Shown: positions 21,456 to 62,711, counted from the stretch's first letter. The stretch: DNA of 64,000 bases from Urophycis tenuis (GCA_036785325.1 JAXIVH010000019.1:5666216-5730215); one strand, 5' to 3'. The notes: a model not told the origin generated them from the sequence alone. Program-made: numbers and translations.

Positions 21456-23856
21456 CTGAGAAATGGAGAGAGGGGGGGGGGGATTAGAGGAGAATGTGAG
21501 TTTGACTAGCATCTATGGCACTCTGCATCTGATCATCATGTACATATTCACATGTAAAACTCTGGCATTCAAGCAGACACCGGCTGCATGGCATCGGTGA
21601 GTGCCGTCTAACATTCAACTATTACAAAATCCAAATATAATTGAAAGTTGTTCTCATCCTTTCAGAATAGGTCAGAAGGCTTTCCTTGGGTGCCTTCAAT
21701 ACGATGATAAAGGTCATGAGATTACTGGTATTCTACCCTACATATGCTACAGAGATAATATTGGACTTGGAGGGGTGTTGGGAGTGTAACAGCCTCTTAG
21801 GAATAGGGTGGATATATTTGCATAGGCAACGCAGAACTGTGATTCGTAAGTCGCACTGTAACATTACACAACAATATATGTTATAAGGGTAGTATGCATT
21901 AGACGTTATTGTGCACTGGTGCAGTTGCTTGTGATGGTCATATCAAGGCGGTGTCGAGAGGCCAATGCGAAACGCTGAGTGTCATCCGGGAAGAGCAGAG
22001 CGTGGTGTGGTACCATTGGGTACCACACGTTTTAGGAGTAGCGAAAACAACACCCACTTTCTTCATCAACAACGATTACTCAACATAAAATACACACGTT
22101 CATATTGACAACTGGCTAATGTGGGATGTACACCATGCATCACATCATGAAGCTTCCAATCAATATGAAAACAATGCTCATGGCCGCGATCACAAAATCA
22201 TAGCCTTGTATACATTTGCCTGAAATCTGGAGATCGTTACGTAAAGTCCTCTTGGAGCTAGCACGAGTATTCCCACTGTCAGGGCCTGTCGGATACCACC
22301 AACAGCGCTCACCCCACCGCATGGTCAACATGCTAGCTGCTATGACTTCAGGGGAAAGGTCTAGCCTTGGAGTCTCGGTGGGTTTCCGCTCCTCGCAGCC
22401 TTACCTCATGGCACAAAACGAGGCGACGTTCACTACGGTGATCTCGACCCACTGGACGATAATACAAACGGAAAATAACGTGGAACGTCAAATGCCCCCC
22501 TTTTAGACACGTTTCCTCGGTCAAATAAAAATAACACGTCCGGTGGGTTAGATGACCATGTACAAGTAAGAGAAGAAAAGGACTGACCTGACCGTAAACT
22601 GGCTAGGTTGTAGCTATGCTAACTTATAACTGCTTTCCCATAACCGGACGTTAGCTAGCAGCATAGCAGCCTAGCGACCTGCAAACACACTCCGAACAAT
22701 CCTCCATAATCCGAACCCCGGACCCATCTGCTTGCTCGGGCTTTGTAAATACGAAACTACGAGGCACAATTAAGGCCTCTAGGCCCCAAAGATGAAAAAT
22801 AACACGATACTGACCAGAAACGCGACTCAGTGTCGGATATTCTGTAATACAATCAACCGAGAGCCCTCTCTGTCGAGTTCCGAGTCGGATGAAGACCATG
22901 AGCTAGTTTCGGCACCTCAAGTTAACACGGCTAACTTGATGAAATGTGTCAAACCGACTCATGCGGACAACAAGCGAGAGACTCTGAATTTACCTGTTTC
23001 TTTTCCACTCTGACACCACGGAGAGCTGCGTCACGTGGTTCGCCGACAGACTCAAGGAAACTGGACCAACGACATGTGATCAACCCACTTTTAGCTGTTA
23101 TATGACCATTAATCTTTTTAATTATGATATAGATGCTCACCTAACCGAACGACACTTTGACAACCAAAAAGTTGCATATTGTGCAATTCCCCTTTTTGCT
23201 ATACGGTTTCATGACGAATTCACGTCGTTGTGTGATATGCTTACCATTTTACTGTTCAGTATATTACCATAACATGACTTTTCTATTTAAAGCAACATGT
23301 ATCAATTATTACCCTCAAATATGTGGAGCTGGTTTTGGTTTTCATTGTAAGGAAGGTTACAACATAATAATAACTATTGCCACAAAAGAAAAACAAAAAC
23401 CCCCTCTGAGATTTAGTGCATGCGAGTGCTAGTGCTAAGAATTCAAGGCATTCAAATAATTAAAAAAAATGTTATCCATAGACTAAAATAGCCTTTATCT
23501 CGCAAATCATAAATGGTCCACCTTGGTCCAGTGCGCAGGTGCCGGCGATTTGTACTGCCCTGCTACAACGTTATTACGGTGTTGTTAAGGGTCGCAAATA
23601 CTGTCTCCTAATCGTCTGCTCTGTGTTGTTATCATCCCTCATTGCTAGCGACATCAACGAGCCATACCTTGTTATGGTGATACAAATCGAGAGGATTTAA
23701 GTAACAATTTTTTTTAAAATGGAAAGCGAACATCCTACCGACAACTTCTAGTTGTACATAGTGATAACAAAAGGTGTCTATGGTCGAGCTAGATTGCTAA
23801 CTTGCGTGGTCCAGAGAGCTGTTCATTCAGCCTGGTGCCACACATACATATATATT
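21456..23856. promoter_or_regulatory. head-to-head ubap2l / C1orf43 upstream region
   Basis: The two start codons diverge across 2.44 kb, the same arrangement as human UBAP2L and C1orf43. No TATA box was seen at a sensible distance from either start. One E-box CACGTG lies at 23032-23037 and a 10-4-10 hairpin at 22005-22028. I see no repeat family or coding exon in the rest. Confidence 0.5.
22994..23060 (-). other. ubap2l: candidate ubap2l noncoding first exon and promoter
   Basis: In minus sense an AG|gtaaat donor at 22993 follows a GC-richer stretch containing CACGTG (23032-23037). This fits a 5' UTR exon of ubap2l upstream of the ATG exon; the 5' boundary shown is arbitrary. Alternative minus donors near 22397 (gag|gtaagg) and 23138 (tag|gtgagc) are possible, so the assignment is tentative. 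Confidence 0.35.
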
Positions 23857-23919
23857 ATGGCAGATTCATCACCATTATCTGGAGTTAATGTCGTTTTAGT
23901 CATGGCCTATGGAAGTCTG
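23857..23919 (+). CDS. c1orf43: c1orf43 exon 1 (coding)
   Basis: MADSSPLSGVNVVLVMAYGS L, 21 codons, phase 0, donor ctg|gtgagt. Contains the first half of the transmembrane helix. Confidence 0.95.
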
Positions 23920-26464
23920 GTGAGTAGCATTGCATGGCCCATGACCCAGCTTGCGGGTCATTCATCATTGCTCTCCGTAAATGTCGCACCAGTGTAGTAG
24001 CTCAGTCTGCCGCCTCTATGTGCAGGTGTTTGTGTTGCTGTTCATCTTCGTTAAGAGACAAATAATGCGTTTTGCCATGCGATCTCGTCGAGGACCCCAC
24101 GCGCCCATTGGACACAATGCACCTAAGGTAATGTTCTGCATTCATCCTCTGCAGTTACGGTAACTGTCCTGGCTTCTTCACTACAATGGGGGTATAATTT
24201 ATAGCCTTACGGTTTCCGTATAATTTCAGCATGTGAGTAAAAAAAAAGTTTACCTCTTGTTCATTACAGGGCTTGAGGGAGAAGATCGATTCAAGACTTA
24301 CCAAGGTTCAGGAAATTCGCTTCGAGCCCGTCCGTCTGTTGTCAGAGGAGGACGATAGGCTGAAACATGCTTCACAATTAAGTGAGTCGATTTGTTTTCT
24401 CTTTAAGCAGTGTACATTTCTGACTGAACGTCGACGTTGTTGAATTGGCATGCATGTCAAATAAACATGTGGACATTGAGTAATGGGGATGTGTTTGTAA
24501 TTCAAAGGTTGCTACAACTACCTGTACAGAATGAAAGCCCTGGATGCCATTCGGGACTCAGGTGAGAGATTTTCTTTGTCTATTACATAACCTATCACTT
24601 GAATCGATTCAGAAATAAGTATGTATTTGTGTTTTTGTTACATAATTAGGGTATTGCTTTCATTGTACTCTGTGAGCAGCCAAACATCCACAAAGAAAAC
24701 TGTTCAGCTATCTGTAAATTGTTATTGCTTTTTACAACTTTTACATTATACATCACTGGGGGGGCAGTAACTGGGTGGACAGAGCGGGGTTTGTCCACTA
24801 AACCGTAAGGGTCGGCGGTTCGATCCCCTTTATCCCCCTCCTACAACTGTCCGCATGTCGAACCCCACAAATGTACTGACTGTAAATTGCTTTGGACAAA
24901 AGTGTCTGCTAAATGCCCCTTATTACATCAGGACATGGGGGCAGGGGCTCAGAGTCTCAGCCAAACGCCTCTGGGTTCGATATTCAATGTCTTCATGCCG
25001 ATCTGTTATCATCAACTGCAGTCTACTTGCAGGAATCCCTGATCAAGACCCCTAACCCCTCTTTTAGAGGGGTTAGGGATCTCAGGTCAGGCATCACATC
25101 GCACCTTAAGTCACTTTGGATAACAACTAACTGCTGAAGTACCAATAGATAGAAAATATGTCACATGATGCTCTTCTCCCCTACCCCCCCCCCCCCCCCC
25201 CCCCCCCCCCCCACCCCCCCCTCACCTTTTGCCGGCCGCAGGTATCACGCTGCAGGAGATCAGCCAGACCCCCGGGGCGTTCACCGGCCGCAGCTTCCGT
25301 AGCTGGCTGCTGGAGCTGCGCAACTCCCACTCCCTGATCAAGAGCAGCCGCAGCGCGCTCATCGACCGGCTGCTGGAAGGCTACGACAACGCCCGTCACG
25401 GAACCGGGGTGCGTAGCCACAGAGTCTGCCTACCGATCCCGCCCGGGCGGGGGGGGGGGGGGGATTCAAGAATATACAGTAGGCTTGGAATATGGTGGAG
25501 GGTTTATTTCGGGCCGCCATTAGATATTGTGGATGGATCCATTGACAATCAACCTGTCGACACTGTCTCACATAAGCGGCCGATGTATTGATTTTACAAT
25601 CGCAATTGCTTTGAACAGCTTCACACATCTGACTCTACAGTGACCTTTTGATGCGCTGTCAACGGTCGGTAAAGCTTGCTTTCTGTTCCAGGTTTTCGGG
25701 GAAGCCGAGTTTTTGAAATACCAACGGGCTCTGGACGAGCTGGCAGATATGTAAGTGTTTGAATGTTGCTGTGGCCTCTGCAATGCATTGAAATGTCACA
25801 TTGGTTTATAAGTGACGCTAGTGGCTAGTGACACTAGTTTACACACTATTCCTAAACCGTGGAGTAGATCAAAGTCTTAACACATTTAATAAGTTGCAAG
25901 ATTTAGCAGGAATCATTTCTAAACAATTTTTTCGATTGTCGAAAAGGATCTTTGTCAAACCAATTGTAAAACAATATCTATACGGAGCAGTGCGAAATGA
26001 ATACAAATGAAGATTATAATGATTGTACGATTGGTGCTGCCCTCAATTCAACACAGCTTTATCGTTGTGGAAAATAAACATTGACTTTGCCATAGCAGTA
26101 GAACGATGAAACAAAGGAAAAATGAGGTAATGTTCGGGAGTGAGTTACTGTAATTAAACATTTCCCTTGATCGGAGACACCCATCGACGACACATTGATG
26201 TCTGTCTCTCTCTCCCTCCCTCCCTCCCTCCCTCTCCCCACACACCCCAGGGTGAAGGCCTACTCCAGCAGCACCAGCCTGGACCTGCAGCACCAGTGTG
26301 CCGCCAAGGACCTGACGGGCTCCCCCACCCGCGGCGGCTCCACCGCCTCCACCATCCAGGTCACCTATCTGCCCTCCGCCGGCCAGCGCAGCAAGAGGCC
26401 CAAGCACTTCCTGGAGCTCAAGAGCTTCAAGGACAACTACAACACCCTGGAGAGCACCCTGTGA
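23857..26464 (+). CDS. c1orf43: C1orf43 homolog (small membrane protein), complete
   Basis: C1orf43 is a small single-pass membrane protein linked in mammals to phagocytosis; its biochemical role is unclear. Seven plus-strand exons total 771 nt including the stop, giving 256 residues against 253 in human: 23857-23919, 24026-24127, 24270-24381, 24508-24561, 25242-25408, 25692-25750, 26251-26464. Phases agree throughout. Residues 1-32 (LSGVNVVLVMAYGSL, VFVLLFIFV) form the N-terminal membrane segment, followed by basic KRQIMRFAMRSRRGPHAP. Other matches are GHNAPK, CYNYLYRMKALDAIR, ALIDRLLEGYDNARHGTGVF and the near-identical end KHFLELKSFKDNYNTLESTL. The ATG chosen matches the human start. Exon 5 resembles human in pattern but is the most diverged. 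Confidence 0.97.
24026..24127 (+). CDS. c1orf43: c1orf43 exon 2
   Basis: VFVLLFIFVKRQIMRFAMRS then RRGPHAPIGHNAPK; 34 codons. End of the membrane helix plus a strongly basic flank. Confidence 0.97.
24270..24381 (+). CDS. c1orf43: c1orf43 exon 3
   Basis: GLREKIDSRLTKVQEIRFEP then VRLLSEEDDRLKHASQL; phase 0 to 1. Confidence 0.95.
24508..24561 (+). CDS. c1orf43: c1orf43 exon 4
   Basis: (S)CYNYLYRMKALDAIRDS, phase 1 to 1; nearly identical to human. Confidence 0.97.
24757..24935 (+). mobile_element. tRNA-derived SINE, type A
   Basis: GGCAGTAACTGGGTGGACAG head, GGCGGTTCGATCCCC B box, and the tail TTTGGACAAAAGTGTCTGCT. In a c1orf43 intron. Confidence 0.8.
25242..25408 (+). CDS. c1orf43: c1orf43 exon 5
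   Basis: (G)ITLQEISQTPGAFTGRSFR ... LIDRLLEGYDNARHGTG; phase 1 to 0. A 29-nt C run (25184-25212) precedes the acceptor and a 15-nt G run (25449-25463) follows the donor. Confidence 0.96.
25692..25750 (+). CDS. c1orf43: c1orf43 exon 6
   Basis: VFGEAEFLKYQRALDELAD plus two bases of the next codon, phase 0 to 2. Confidence 0.97.
26251..26464 (+). CDS. c1orf43: c1orf43 last coding exon
   Basis: VKAYSSSTSLDLQHQCAAKD ... TIQVTYLPSAGQRSKRPKHF ... NYNTLESTL and TGA. The stop codon runs directly into an (AG)n tract. Confidence 0.97.
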
Positions 26465-26468
26465 GAGA

Positions 26469-26545
<77 letters not shown>

Positions 26546-26583
26546 GAGGGACTGTCCCCGCCACGAGAACCACACTGATGTAC

Positions 26584-26633
<50 letters not shown>

Positions 26634-26640
26634 GCACAAG

Positions 26641-26681
<41 letters not shown>

Positions 26682-26810
26682 GCACACGTACACACACGCC
26701 CACAACAGACACACACCCACACACACACACAGACGCACACGTACACACACATACACACTCACACACACGCACACGCACGTGCACACACACACACACACAC
26801 ATACACACAG

Positions 26811-26866
<56 letters not shown>
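26463..26866 (+). repeat. (AG)n then (AC)n microsatellites in c1orf43 3' UTR
   Basis: (AG)n at 26463-26548 with few interruptions, a short unique spacer, then interrupted (AC)n at 26585-26866. Confidence 0.95.
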
Positions 26867-26869
<3 letters not shown>

Positions 26870-27300
26870 GGGGGGGGAAGGAGAAGCACCGCTCGGACCA
26901 AAAGGGGAAGCGGTCGACGTGGGGAGCAGAACCAAATGGGAGAGGATGATTTGGACTAAATGTGACTATATTTTCTTACTGGACTTGAATGTATCTTCCG
27001 ATCCATATTGTGATGGGTGGGTGAATGGGACATATTTGTATAGAATGCGTTAACTTATTTGATTCTTGTTGCCTTATTTGATTCTTGTTGCGGGTTTCTG
27101 TTTTTTTTTTTGTGGTTTTGGCGTTCACTGTGATGTGGGATCTGAGATAAACGTCAGACACAACTGTGATTAGTGTGTGTTGTTTTTTTTGTGCAGTAGG
27201 GGGCAGTAGTCACTTGCATTGCAGTGTAATGTCGGCGGGGAGGGGGCAAAGAGGAGTGATGACTGAGCACATTTCTGGGAATAAAAGGTAAACCTGAGGG
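26465..27300 (+). other. c1orf43: c1orf43 3' UTR (predicted)
   Basis: Begins with (AG)n and then nearly 300 bp of (AC)n-like repeat, followed by unique sequence. An AATAAA at 27280-27285 is the likely polyadenylation signal. Confidence 0.55.
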
Positions 27301-27330
27301 GACGACAAGTCAGTGCTCCACAAATTAGCA

Positions 27331-28395
27331 TTTATTTCAAGAAAATGTACATTAACATGACTTACATAACTGGCTTTACAGTACAGAATAACATGAAAAG
27401 CTCCAGGGTAGGATGAAAAACGTTGTAAAGTGACAGAACTAATAATATTCATTAAATAAGAGCAACTTGATGGTATGAGACTGAATCACCTGAAAACATC
27501 AGATCTTACTTTTTGGAGCAACTTCAGGTTTTTTTAAATATACATTTCATTCACCTCTCCAGGTGCATGACATACAAAGCAACAAGGCTGTCATCTAGAA
27601 TAGAAACAGAAGACTTGCATAACACACACAGTGACACCTCCCTCTCCATTTCATAGTCATACAGTATAAATACACGTGTCAAACCTGAATCCTGGAAATA
27701 CGGACAAAGGTTATGGTTGCAAAGTAGTCTGGCCGTTGACCCCCTTTGTTGAACCCTAATGCTTTGCAAACTCACCTGGGAGTGCAGACACACATTTATG
27801 CAATTTGCTACCGGTTTGACAGCATTTCGCACACACATTGACCTGCAAGTATTAGCATCAGACGCTCCGGGGAGGCCAAGAGAAAGGCCGAAAGGAAAAC
27901 TGTGGAAAAACATCTAACCATGTGACGACGTCCGCGCTGTCTCGTGTCTTGTGTACGTCGCTGGGCTCAGCGGCTGACGCAGCTCTCCTTGTCTCATCCA
28001 CCCTAATGATATTTCCTACACGTCAAAACACGCCGCTTGACGAGCGGCCTGCCCCGCTGCGCATTCCACACCACGGAGAGATAACAGAAGAGTAGCGGCG
28101 GTGAGGGGCGCTGAACAGCAGCACATCACAGGCCAGATGCGCCGCTCGCCTGAAAAAGCCCCCCCCTTATCTGTGTACCACTGAGCCCTCGGTCCCCCCC
28201 GCCCGCCCCCTCCCCCTCGAACCCTTAAAAACATCACGGTCGGCAAAATAAATAAACCTATTTACAAATACCAATCTCCTGAATCGCGAGGCGGTTCACG
28301 CCGGGTGCACGGGTGGCGCTGGCGGCGGCGGGGGAACCTGTTCACAGCGAACGCCCTCCCCCCGACCCCACCCCGCCCCCCCCCCCACCTCCTCC
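27331..28395 (-). other. tuft1: tuft1 3' UTR (predicted)
   Basis: The first AATAAA in minus sense downstream of the tuft1 stop is at 27336-27331, giving a UTR of about 1.07 kb. Its end would fall within tens of bases of the C1orf43 poly(A) signal at 27280-27285, so the two convergent transcripts may abut or overlap. Confidence 0.45.
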
Positions 28396-47390
<18,995 letters not shown>

Positions 47391-47796
47391 CTTCCCAGCG
47401 GGGCAGAGGAGCAGAAAAACAACAACAACAACAACAAAAGATGCAGACAGTAACAGGTCCAGAACCCGTCGTCTTTGTCAAACATCACAGTCTCTCAGCC
47501 TCAGTGAGGCTATAGCTTATACGCTCGAATCAAACTTTTGTAAGCAGAAGTTGACTCTAAAGCACGCAGTGTGTCTGGTTACCGGCGGCGCGCGCTTTGC
47601 CTCCCTCCGTGACGGGGCTCTCGTGCTGCTGTTTCATAGGCAACGTGCGCGCCCCCGCGTTTTATCCCGTGGAATGCGCGGACGCGCCAGACACGGGAAC
47701 AACACGTGCGGCAAGGCAGCACAATACCCCCTCCGTATCTATCTTCGTGCCGGTATTTTTACAGTACGGTATTTTATTTTTAAATTCTCAATCTTC

Positions 47797-47960
47797 AATT
47801 CAATTTCATTTATATAGCGCCAATTCATAACCTTAAGTTATCTAGAGACACTTTCCGTACAGAGCAGGTCTAGACCAAATCTCTTCATGATGTTATGATT
47901 CCCACCACAAGCAAGCACGCGCCTTACATGGCACAGGAACATTGTTAGGACAGTGTACAG
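47797..47960 (+). repeat. common fish repeat tail
   Basis: AATTCAATTTCATTTATATA, GCGCC and GAGCAGGTCTAGACC motifs; a shorter relative lies at 34255-34325. Confidence 0.4.
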
Positions 47961-49729
47961 TGAATTACAGGGAAACTACCAACAAGCAACCGTTTTACTT
48001 CACAATGAACTCGTCGAGCTCCTCACGACCTCACCTCGTGGAAGTGGATGGCCCCGCCACCTGGTAGATAGTTCACATGGGTATTGAACCAGAACATTCT
48101 GTTCTCCGTCGCTCGTTTGATCTTCTTCCACCACATGGACCCCATGTGTTACTCTGCACTACAAGTATTTGTAACCTTGTCTTGTTAGAAAAAAAAACCA
48201 CACACATAGGCCTACAAAAAAAAACTAACAACGTTACTGCACGTCCATCTCAGCCAAAATGAATATCAGAAAAACTGGCGTGTTCGATGTACCTTCGACA
48301 CTGAGGGCACAGAAATAACACAACACAGACGCTGATTGTTCGCCAGGGCAGTGGATCTAGATGTTAGCCAAGAGTTGTTTGATAGCAGTCTTGTCAGGTG
48401 TCTGATAGATTAAGAGCCTAGTTGCTACTTATGCTCACTTCTATCTGAATGACACAGTTGAACTCATTCGCCTTTCACATCGTTAGGACATATGGGGTGA
48501 TATGGCCTGGCCTACACACCATGTGTACATAGTTGTAAAAAAACAACAACAAAAAAGTGATTTTGAACAAATGACACTGGACATGAAATCAATAGGGAAT
48601 AAGGGATCATCGAAAACAGGTCACATCAGAAGTTTTTGTGGCATTTCAACCGTTACACAAAGGGCAGGAAACAACCCCTGCCGTGGTAAGCCCATTCATT
48701 TTTTCCAGACACAACAAAAGGGCCTAGATCCTATATTTAACCATTGACACAAGGTGTGGAATGAGGTGTGACTACATGGGCTTCACACAGTGTTAACTTC
48801 TTGCGAATCTTGCGTATAAACCACTTAGGTTGAAATGTGATACAAAGGGACACCACATTCAAAAGAAAATTCACTGGAACCCAGCCCAACAGTAAACATG
48901 CTTTGTATTTACAGAACTCAGCCCGGCTGGCCCAGTCATTATCAACCTGTTCCGAGGCATCTGTAAGGTATTATTATATAGAGTAGATATCAAACATATG
49001 CATACTATGAATACAATAATGGTAGGCCTGTGTGGTTTGTGTCTACGTGAGGTTTTGCAGGGCTCTGTGTAAGTGCGGTAACGCTTCCAAGAAAGGTATT
49101 TGTGCCGACATACATTTCTACAGTACGTCTAACCGCCGGCAATGTTGTTATTAGAGCTCACAACCACCCATAACAGGTTCTCATCGGCATTATATGTATG
49201 TTCTCACGCAGACGGTTTAATTTCCTCAGGCAAAAACACATCGACGACAACACAACACTCAACTACCAAAGTGCCAAAGAGTGAGGGTCGAAGGACTACT
49301 TGCATGCAGCTTGCTCAATCCCGATCGATGCCCTGTAATTACAGTTGTATGCAAATTGGCAGTCGCTGTGGGCTTTGGGTACCATTAGGTGATGATGTAT
49401 TCCAATGTGTTTCCTACATAATGATCCGCATGCATCCGCCGTAAACAGCATGACGAAAGCCTGAACACTGAAATCCCACTTTGTGGAGGGCAGAGGCAGG
49501 CCACTGTAGAGGACTGGGTTAGTGACATGATAATTGACTGATGTCTGCAGTGATTACACTAAACTGAGGGATTACGGGGCCTTGGCAGTACACTCAGCCA
49601 GGGCCACTGTAGGGCTCTCGTCCTTCGTAGATACTCAACCATGCAGGCAGCTAAAGGGAATGGTGGTGATGGTGGGGGGGGGGGGGGGGGGGGGGGGGTG
49701 GGCTGTGAACCTTTCTACTGAGGTTTCTG

Positions 49730-50183
49730 CTGCACAACACAGTCTCACGGCAGTTCGTGAAATAGTCACGAAATGTAATCTATTGATTTGTGTACATGGA
49801 CACGAATTTCCTTTTTTTTTCGTGACACTCAGCACGACTTTCAAACTAATGTGTTTCTGCCCCACGTTTTTACAGTTAAATACTACAGTACCCATGAGCC
49901 TCTTGGTGAAGACGCCAGCTAAAGCTACCCGAGGACCTGCCACCAGTTCTCTTTTAATGATATCCTAACCCTACGATATGATTGTTAGGGGTAAGGGTTC
50001 GGGTTAGGGTTTAGGGGTTAAGGTAGGGTTTGGGTTAGGGTCAGGGTTAGGGTTTGGGTTATAATGAAAGTTGTGCTGAGTGTCACGAAAAAAAATGGAA
50101 ATGTGTGTCCATGTACACGAATCAATAGATTAGGACTATTTCGTGACTATTTCACGAACTGCCGTGAGACTGGGTTGTGCTGC
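49730..50183. mobile_element. fold-back element with telomere-like core
   Basis: Two inverted arms of about 115 bp (49730-49842 and 50067-50183), both containing GTCTCACGGCAGTTCGTGAA in one orientation, surround a core with many TTAGGG-like hexamers (about 49985-50060). No ORF. Long-arm MITE-like structure; superfamily not assigned. Confidence 0.8.
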
Positions 50184-50985
50184 AACAAAGAGCACTCCAT
50201 GACATATACATCAACTTTCAAGCTATTTTGAAAAAAAAAGAAAGAAAACCCTTAAAAGTGTTTTTAGGGCGTGCTTTTAATAAGCGTGATTGTAATCTTC
50301 TTTACAGCGCATTGAATGTTTAACGACGAAGCAATCTTTCTGGACAGAGTTGGGGCATGCCTCTGATGGGGCATGTTACTCCCAGGAAGGTGGGCGGGCG
50401 GGGAAGAGAGAGAGAGAGAGAGAGAGGGTGAGACAGAGAGAGTTGAGCACAGATATGTCACGGTCACGCCCAGGATACACACCAGGTGGTCATCATTGGG
50501 TAACCAGCAGACATTTTATAACCCGGGAGAGAATGGAGACGGGTTCGACAATGTGTACAAGAACAGTATGGTTACACTTTCATTCATTTTGAAAGAAAAT
50601 GTATGCGCCGTTTCTGTTTACAATTCGTGAACAGAATGTGATTGAATATATTCATCTGCCTTCATCCCTTTGAAATCATTGAACATACAGAAAGCCTGTG
50701 AGTGCCCCAGGTATTCGTCAGAAAAAAATATAACAGGAGGCCTTCTCCTCTGTCTGCTCTTTACATCTCCCTTGGCTCTGCCAAGAAGTGACGCTGCCAA
50801 CAAGCATGAGAACGCTTTGTGCTTGAAAATACAGGCGCAGTCGTTTCTGCCCCCCAGCTTCTGGTCCCATCATAATAAACGAGCACGACATATAAAAAAG
50901 TTCAAAACGATTCATAATATTAGGGGACCTACTTGTATGCCATTAAAACATGAATTGATTAACACTTTATACGGTTATACTCGTG

Positions 50986-51307
50986 CAAGGTTCCTCAATT
51001 AGTTCTCACTGAGGGCCAAACTATGTCAAGGTTGCCAAGTTGAGGGCCAAATTGTCTGGGTTTATTTATTTATTTTTCATTGGACCAGTAGACATTGTTT
51101 TATGTGCAGATATTTATTATTGTTGCTGCTGCTTAATAGTAGTATTATTGTTATGATGAGTAGTACAAATGGTAGTTGGTTGTAGCAGCAGATATTTCAC
51201 TTTATGGTAGGTTAGTGACTAGGTCGGCAAGGGCCGGACACTTAGCTCTCGCGGGCCGCTAATTGGGGGTGGCTGGACTAGTGCATCTCGAAGGATGAGA
51301 AGCAGTG
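50986..51307. mobile_element. degenerate hAT-like fragment
   Basis: Left end GGTTCCTCAATTAGTTCTCA and a diverged inverse at the right (GATGAGAAGCAGTG), with GAGGGCCAAA and GCGGGCCGC motifs. No clear target duplication. Confidence 0.4.
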
Positions 51308-52838
51308 GCTTGAAAGGGCAATTTCCTTAGCAAAAATACAAAAAGAGTCAAAATAGGTCCACCTTTGATGATATTGCAACCATCACTGCTGTAGTTTGTA
51401 CAAACTAAAGTTGTAAAATACATTGCAACGTCTATTTTCTTGTATTTAGAAAATAAAAGTAAAATGTCATTGACACTGGGTCCAAAATTTATTTGAAATA
51501 TAGAAATTTGTTATAACAGCTTTTGAAAAATCGTACCAAGCATTGAACCACATTGCACCAATTCGTAACAGAACAATGGGAATATTAATGTCTACTCAAT
51601 ACTCATTTTGAGATAAAGTAAAAAATACATTTGAAAAGTGACATATTTAAAAGGTAATAATCTCATGAGAAATGCATTCAACGATCATCTAATAACAAAC
51701 AGAAGTAACAAACAATGTGTAGCCTTAAGTATCGACATATCAAACCGTAATGCTTATCCCACTTCAAATCTTGGCTTTCACACAAATAACAAAAAAATAA
51801 AAAATAAAATAAAAAAATGAAATCCTTGCAAAAGCAACAACACAAAGACAACACCGAAACGCACAACACTGAACATCTGAGGCGTTAAGCTCAAAACGTC
51901 TACAAAAAAACAACAACCCACAATCATGTTTAAGGCTTTTGAGTGAAAACATGCACACAGGCTAGTCATACCAACAGAAAACACAACTCGTTACACTCAT
52001 TTCCGTCCGGGTACAAAAAGCTCCTGAAAAACTATTCTTCTAGAAGGGCTACAGAAAGTTGGGCAACGCACCGGTGATTGTCTTCAATATGGAGTATGAA
52101 CAGTAAAAGTGTAAAAAAAACAAAGGCTCAGTTAAAAATGCCTCGTTACCGTCACAGTCAGGTGTACAAAACGAGCTTCGATCTAAACTCCTGATATACA
52201 TTGAAAAAGCAATACTATTGTGATTTTTCAACTGGCTACAACAACGTACATAACTGTCATGCCGAAGCTAACACCAGGGTCGTTAAACGGCAAACGAAAC
52301 ACAAATGTACTTGGGTGTTTTGGTTAATGAGCAGTACAGGCTTCAAACTCATGCATGAACAAGATCGGAATATTCTTAATGGTGTCTGTAGTCAAGTAAG
52401 AATACAAAATAAAGCATGCAGATTGCTACAATAGTATGTATAGAGTACCATGGTTATATACATAAAAATGCATGCATGTTGATTTGAAGCCACGCACACA
52501 GGACCCTGTTTTTTTCCATGTAGGCTACTGTACTGTACTCTCTGTTCCTCGACAAATTGCCGAGAAAAAAAAAGTATTCAGTTAACTCTGACAGCCGATA
52601 GATTTGAGCTGAAAGTAAAAAGTGTCAGTCACATCAAACGTCAGTGTGAAGTGCCAAGATTACATCATTACAGCCTGTTCTTCAGCAGTCGTAGCATGCC
52701 TTTGCTTGCTGTTAAGCGTTTTTTTGTGTTGCTGTTGTAGTGCTGTAGCGCTCAGCGTCCTCTACCACTTCCTGGAGCCCTGAGGTGCCTGTTTAACAAT
52801 CCATTACAAATAAGTCGTGAGACAAAAAATATATAATA

Positions 52839-52844
52839 TTTATT
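52839..52844 (-). terminator. cgn: candidate cgn poly(A) signal
   Basis: AATAAA in minus sense about 170 nt past the cgn stop codon. A second AATAAA near 51487 would give a longer UTR through the AT-rich stretch 51310-52840. Confidence 0.4.
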
Positions 52845-53015
52845 TCATGTGCATTTCGATTTTGTATTAGAAATCGTAGCAATATATTTTTTTACCTGCC
52901 CCCCCCCCCCTTCATTTTCCTTCTTTTTAAAAAAAACATGGATACTCCTATATCCAATTATATCTTCCTTTTTTCATTTCCTCCCTCCCTCTTGTCCCCC
53001 CTCTTCCTCCCTCCC

Positions 53016-62687
<9,672 letters not shown>

Positions 62688-62711
62688 CTGATGCACACAG
62701 GCACATGGGCA

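Larger units (their letters stand above)
47391..53015. other. intergenic region tuft1 / cgn
   Basis: From left: GC-richer DNA at 47560-47720, plausible tuft1 promoter territory with no TATA seen; a common fish repeat tail at 47797-47960; 48000-49640 with nothing recognised; a G run and a fold-back element at 49660-50183; a degenerate hAT-like piece at about 50986-51307; then AT-rich sequence to the cgn 3' UTR. No supported coding exon. Confidence 0.6.

Noticed and set aside
26427..26901. Long ORFs of repeating Cys-Val or Thr-His on both strands (also at 56335-56759, 57468-57696, 58613-59563, 62556-63028)
   Set aside because: They are translations of (AC)n microsatellites and have no splice, codon or homology support.
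28016..28246. Gly-rich ORF before the tuft1 last exon
   Set aside because: It lies in the predicted 3' UTR, with no splice sites and composition driven by C/G runs.
49985..50060. Telomere or chromosome-fusion remnant
   Set aside because: The hexamers are degenerate, short and enclosed within the inverted arms of a mobile element.
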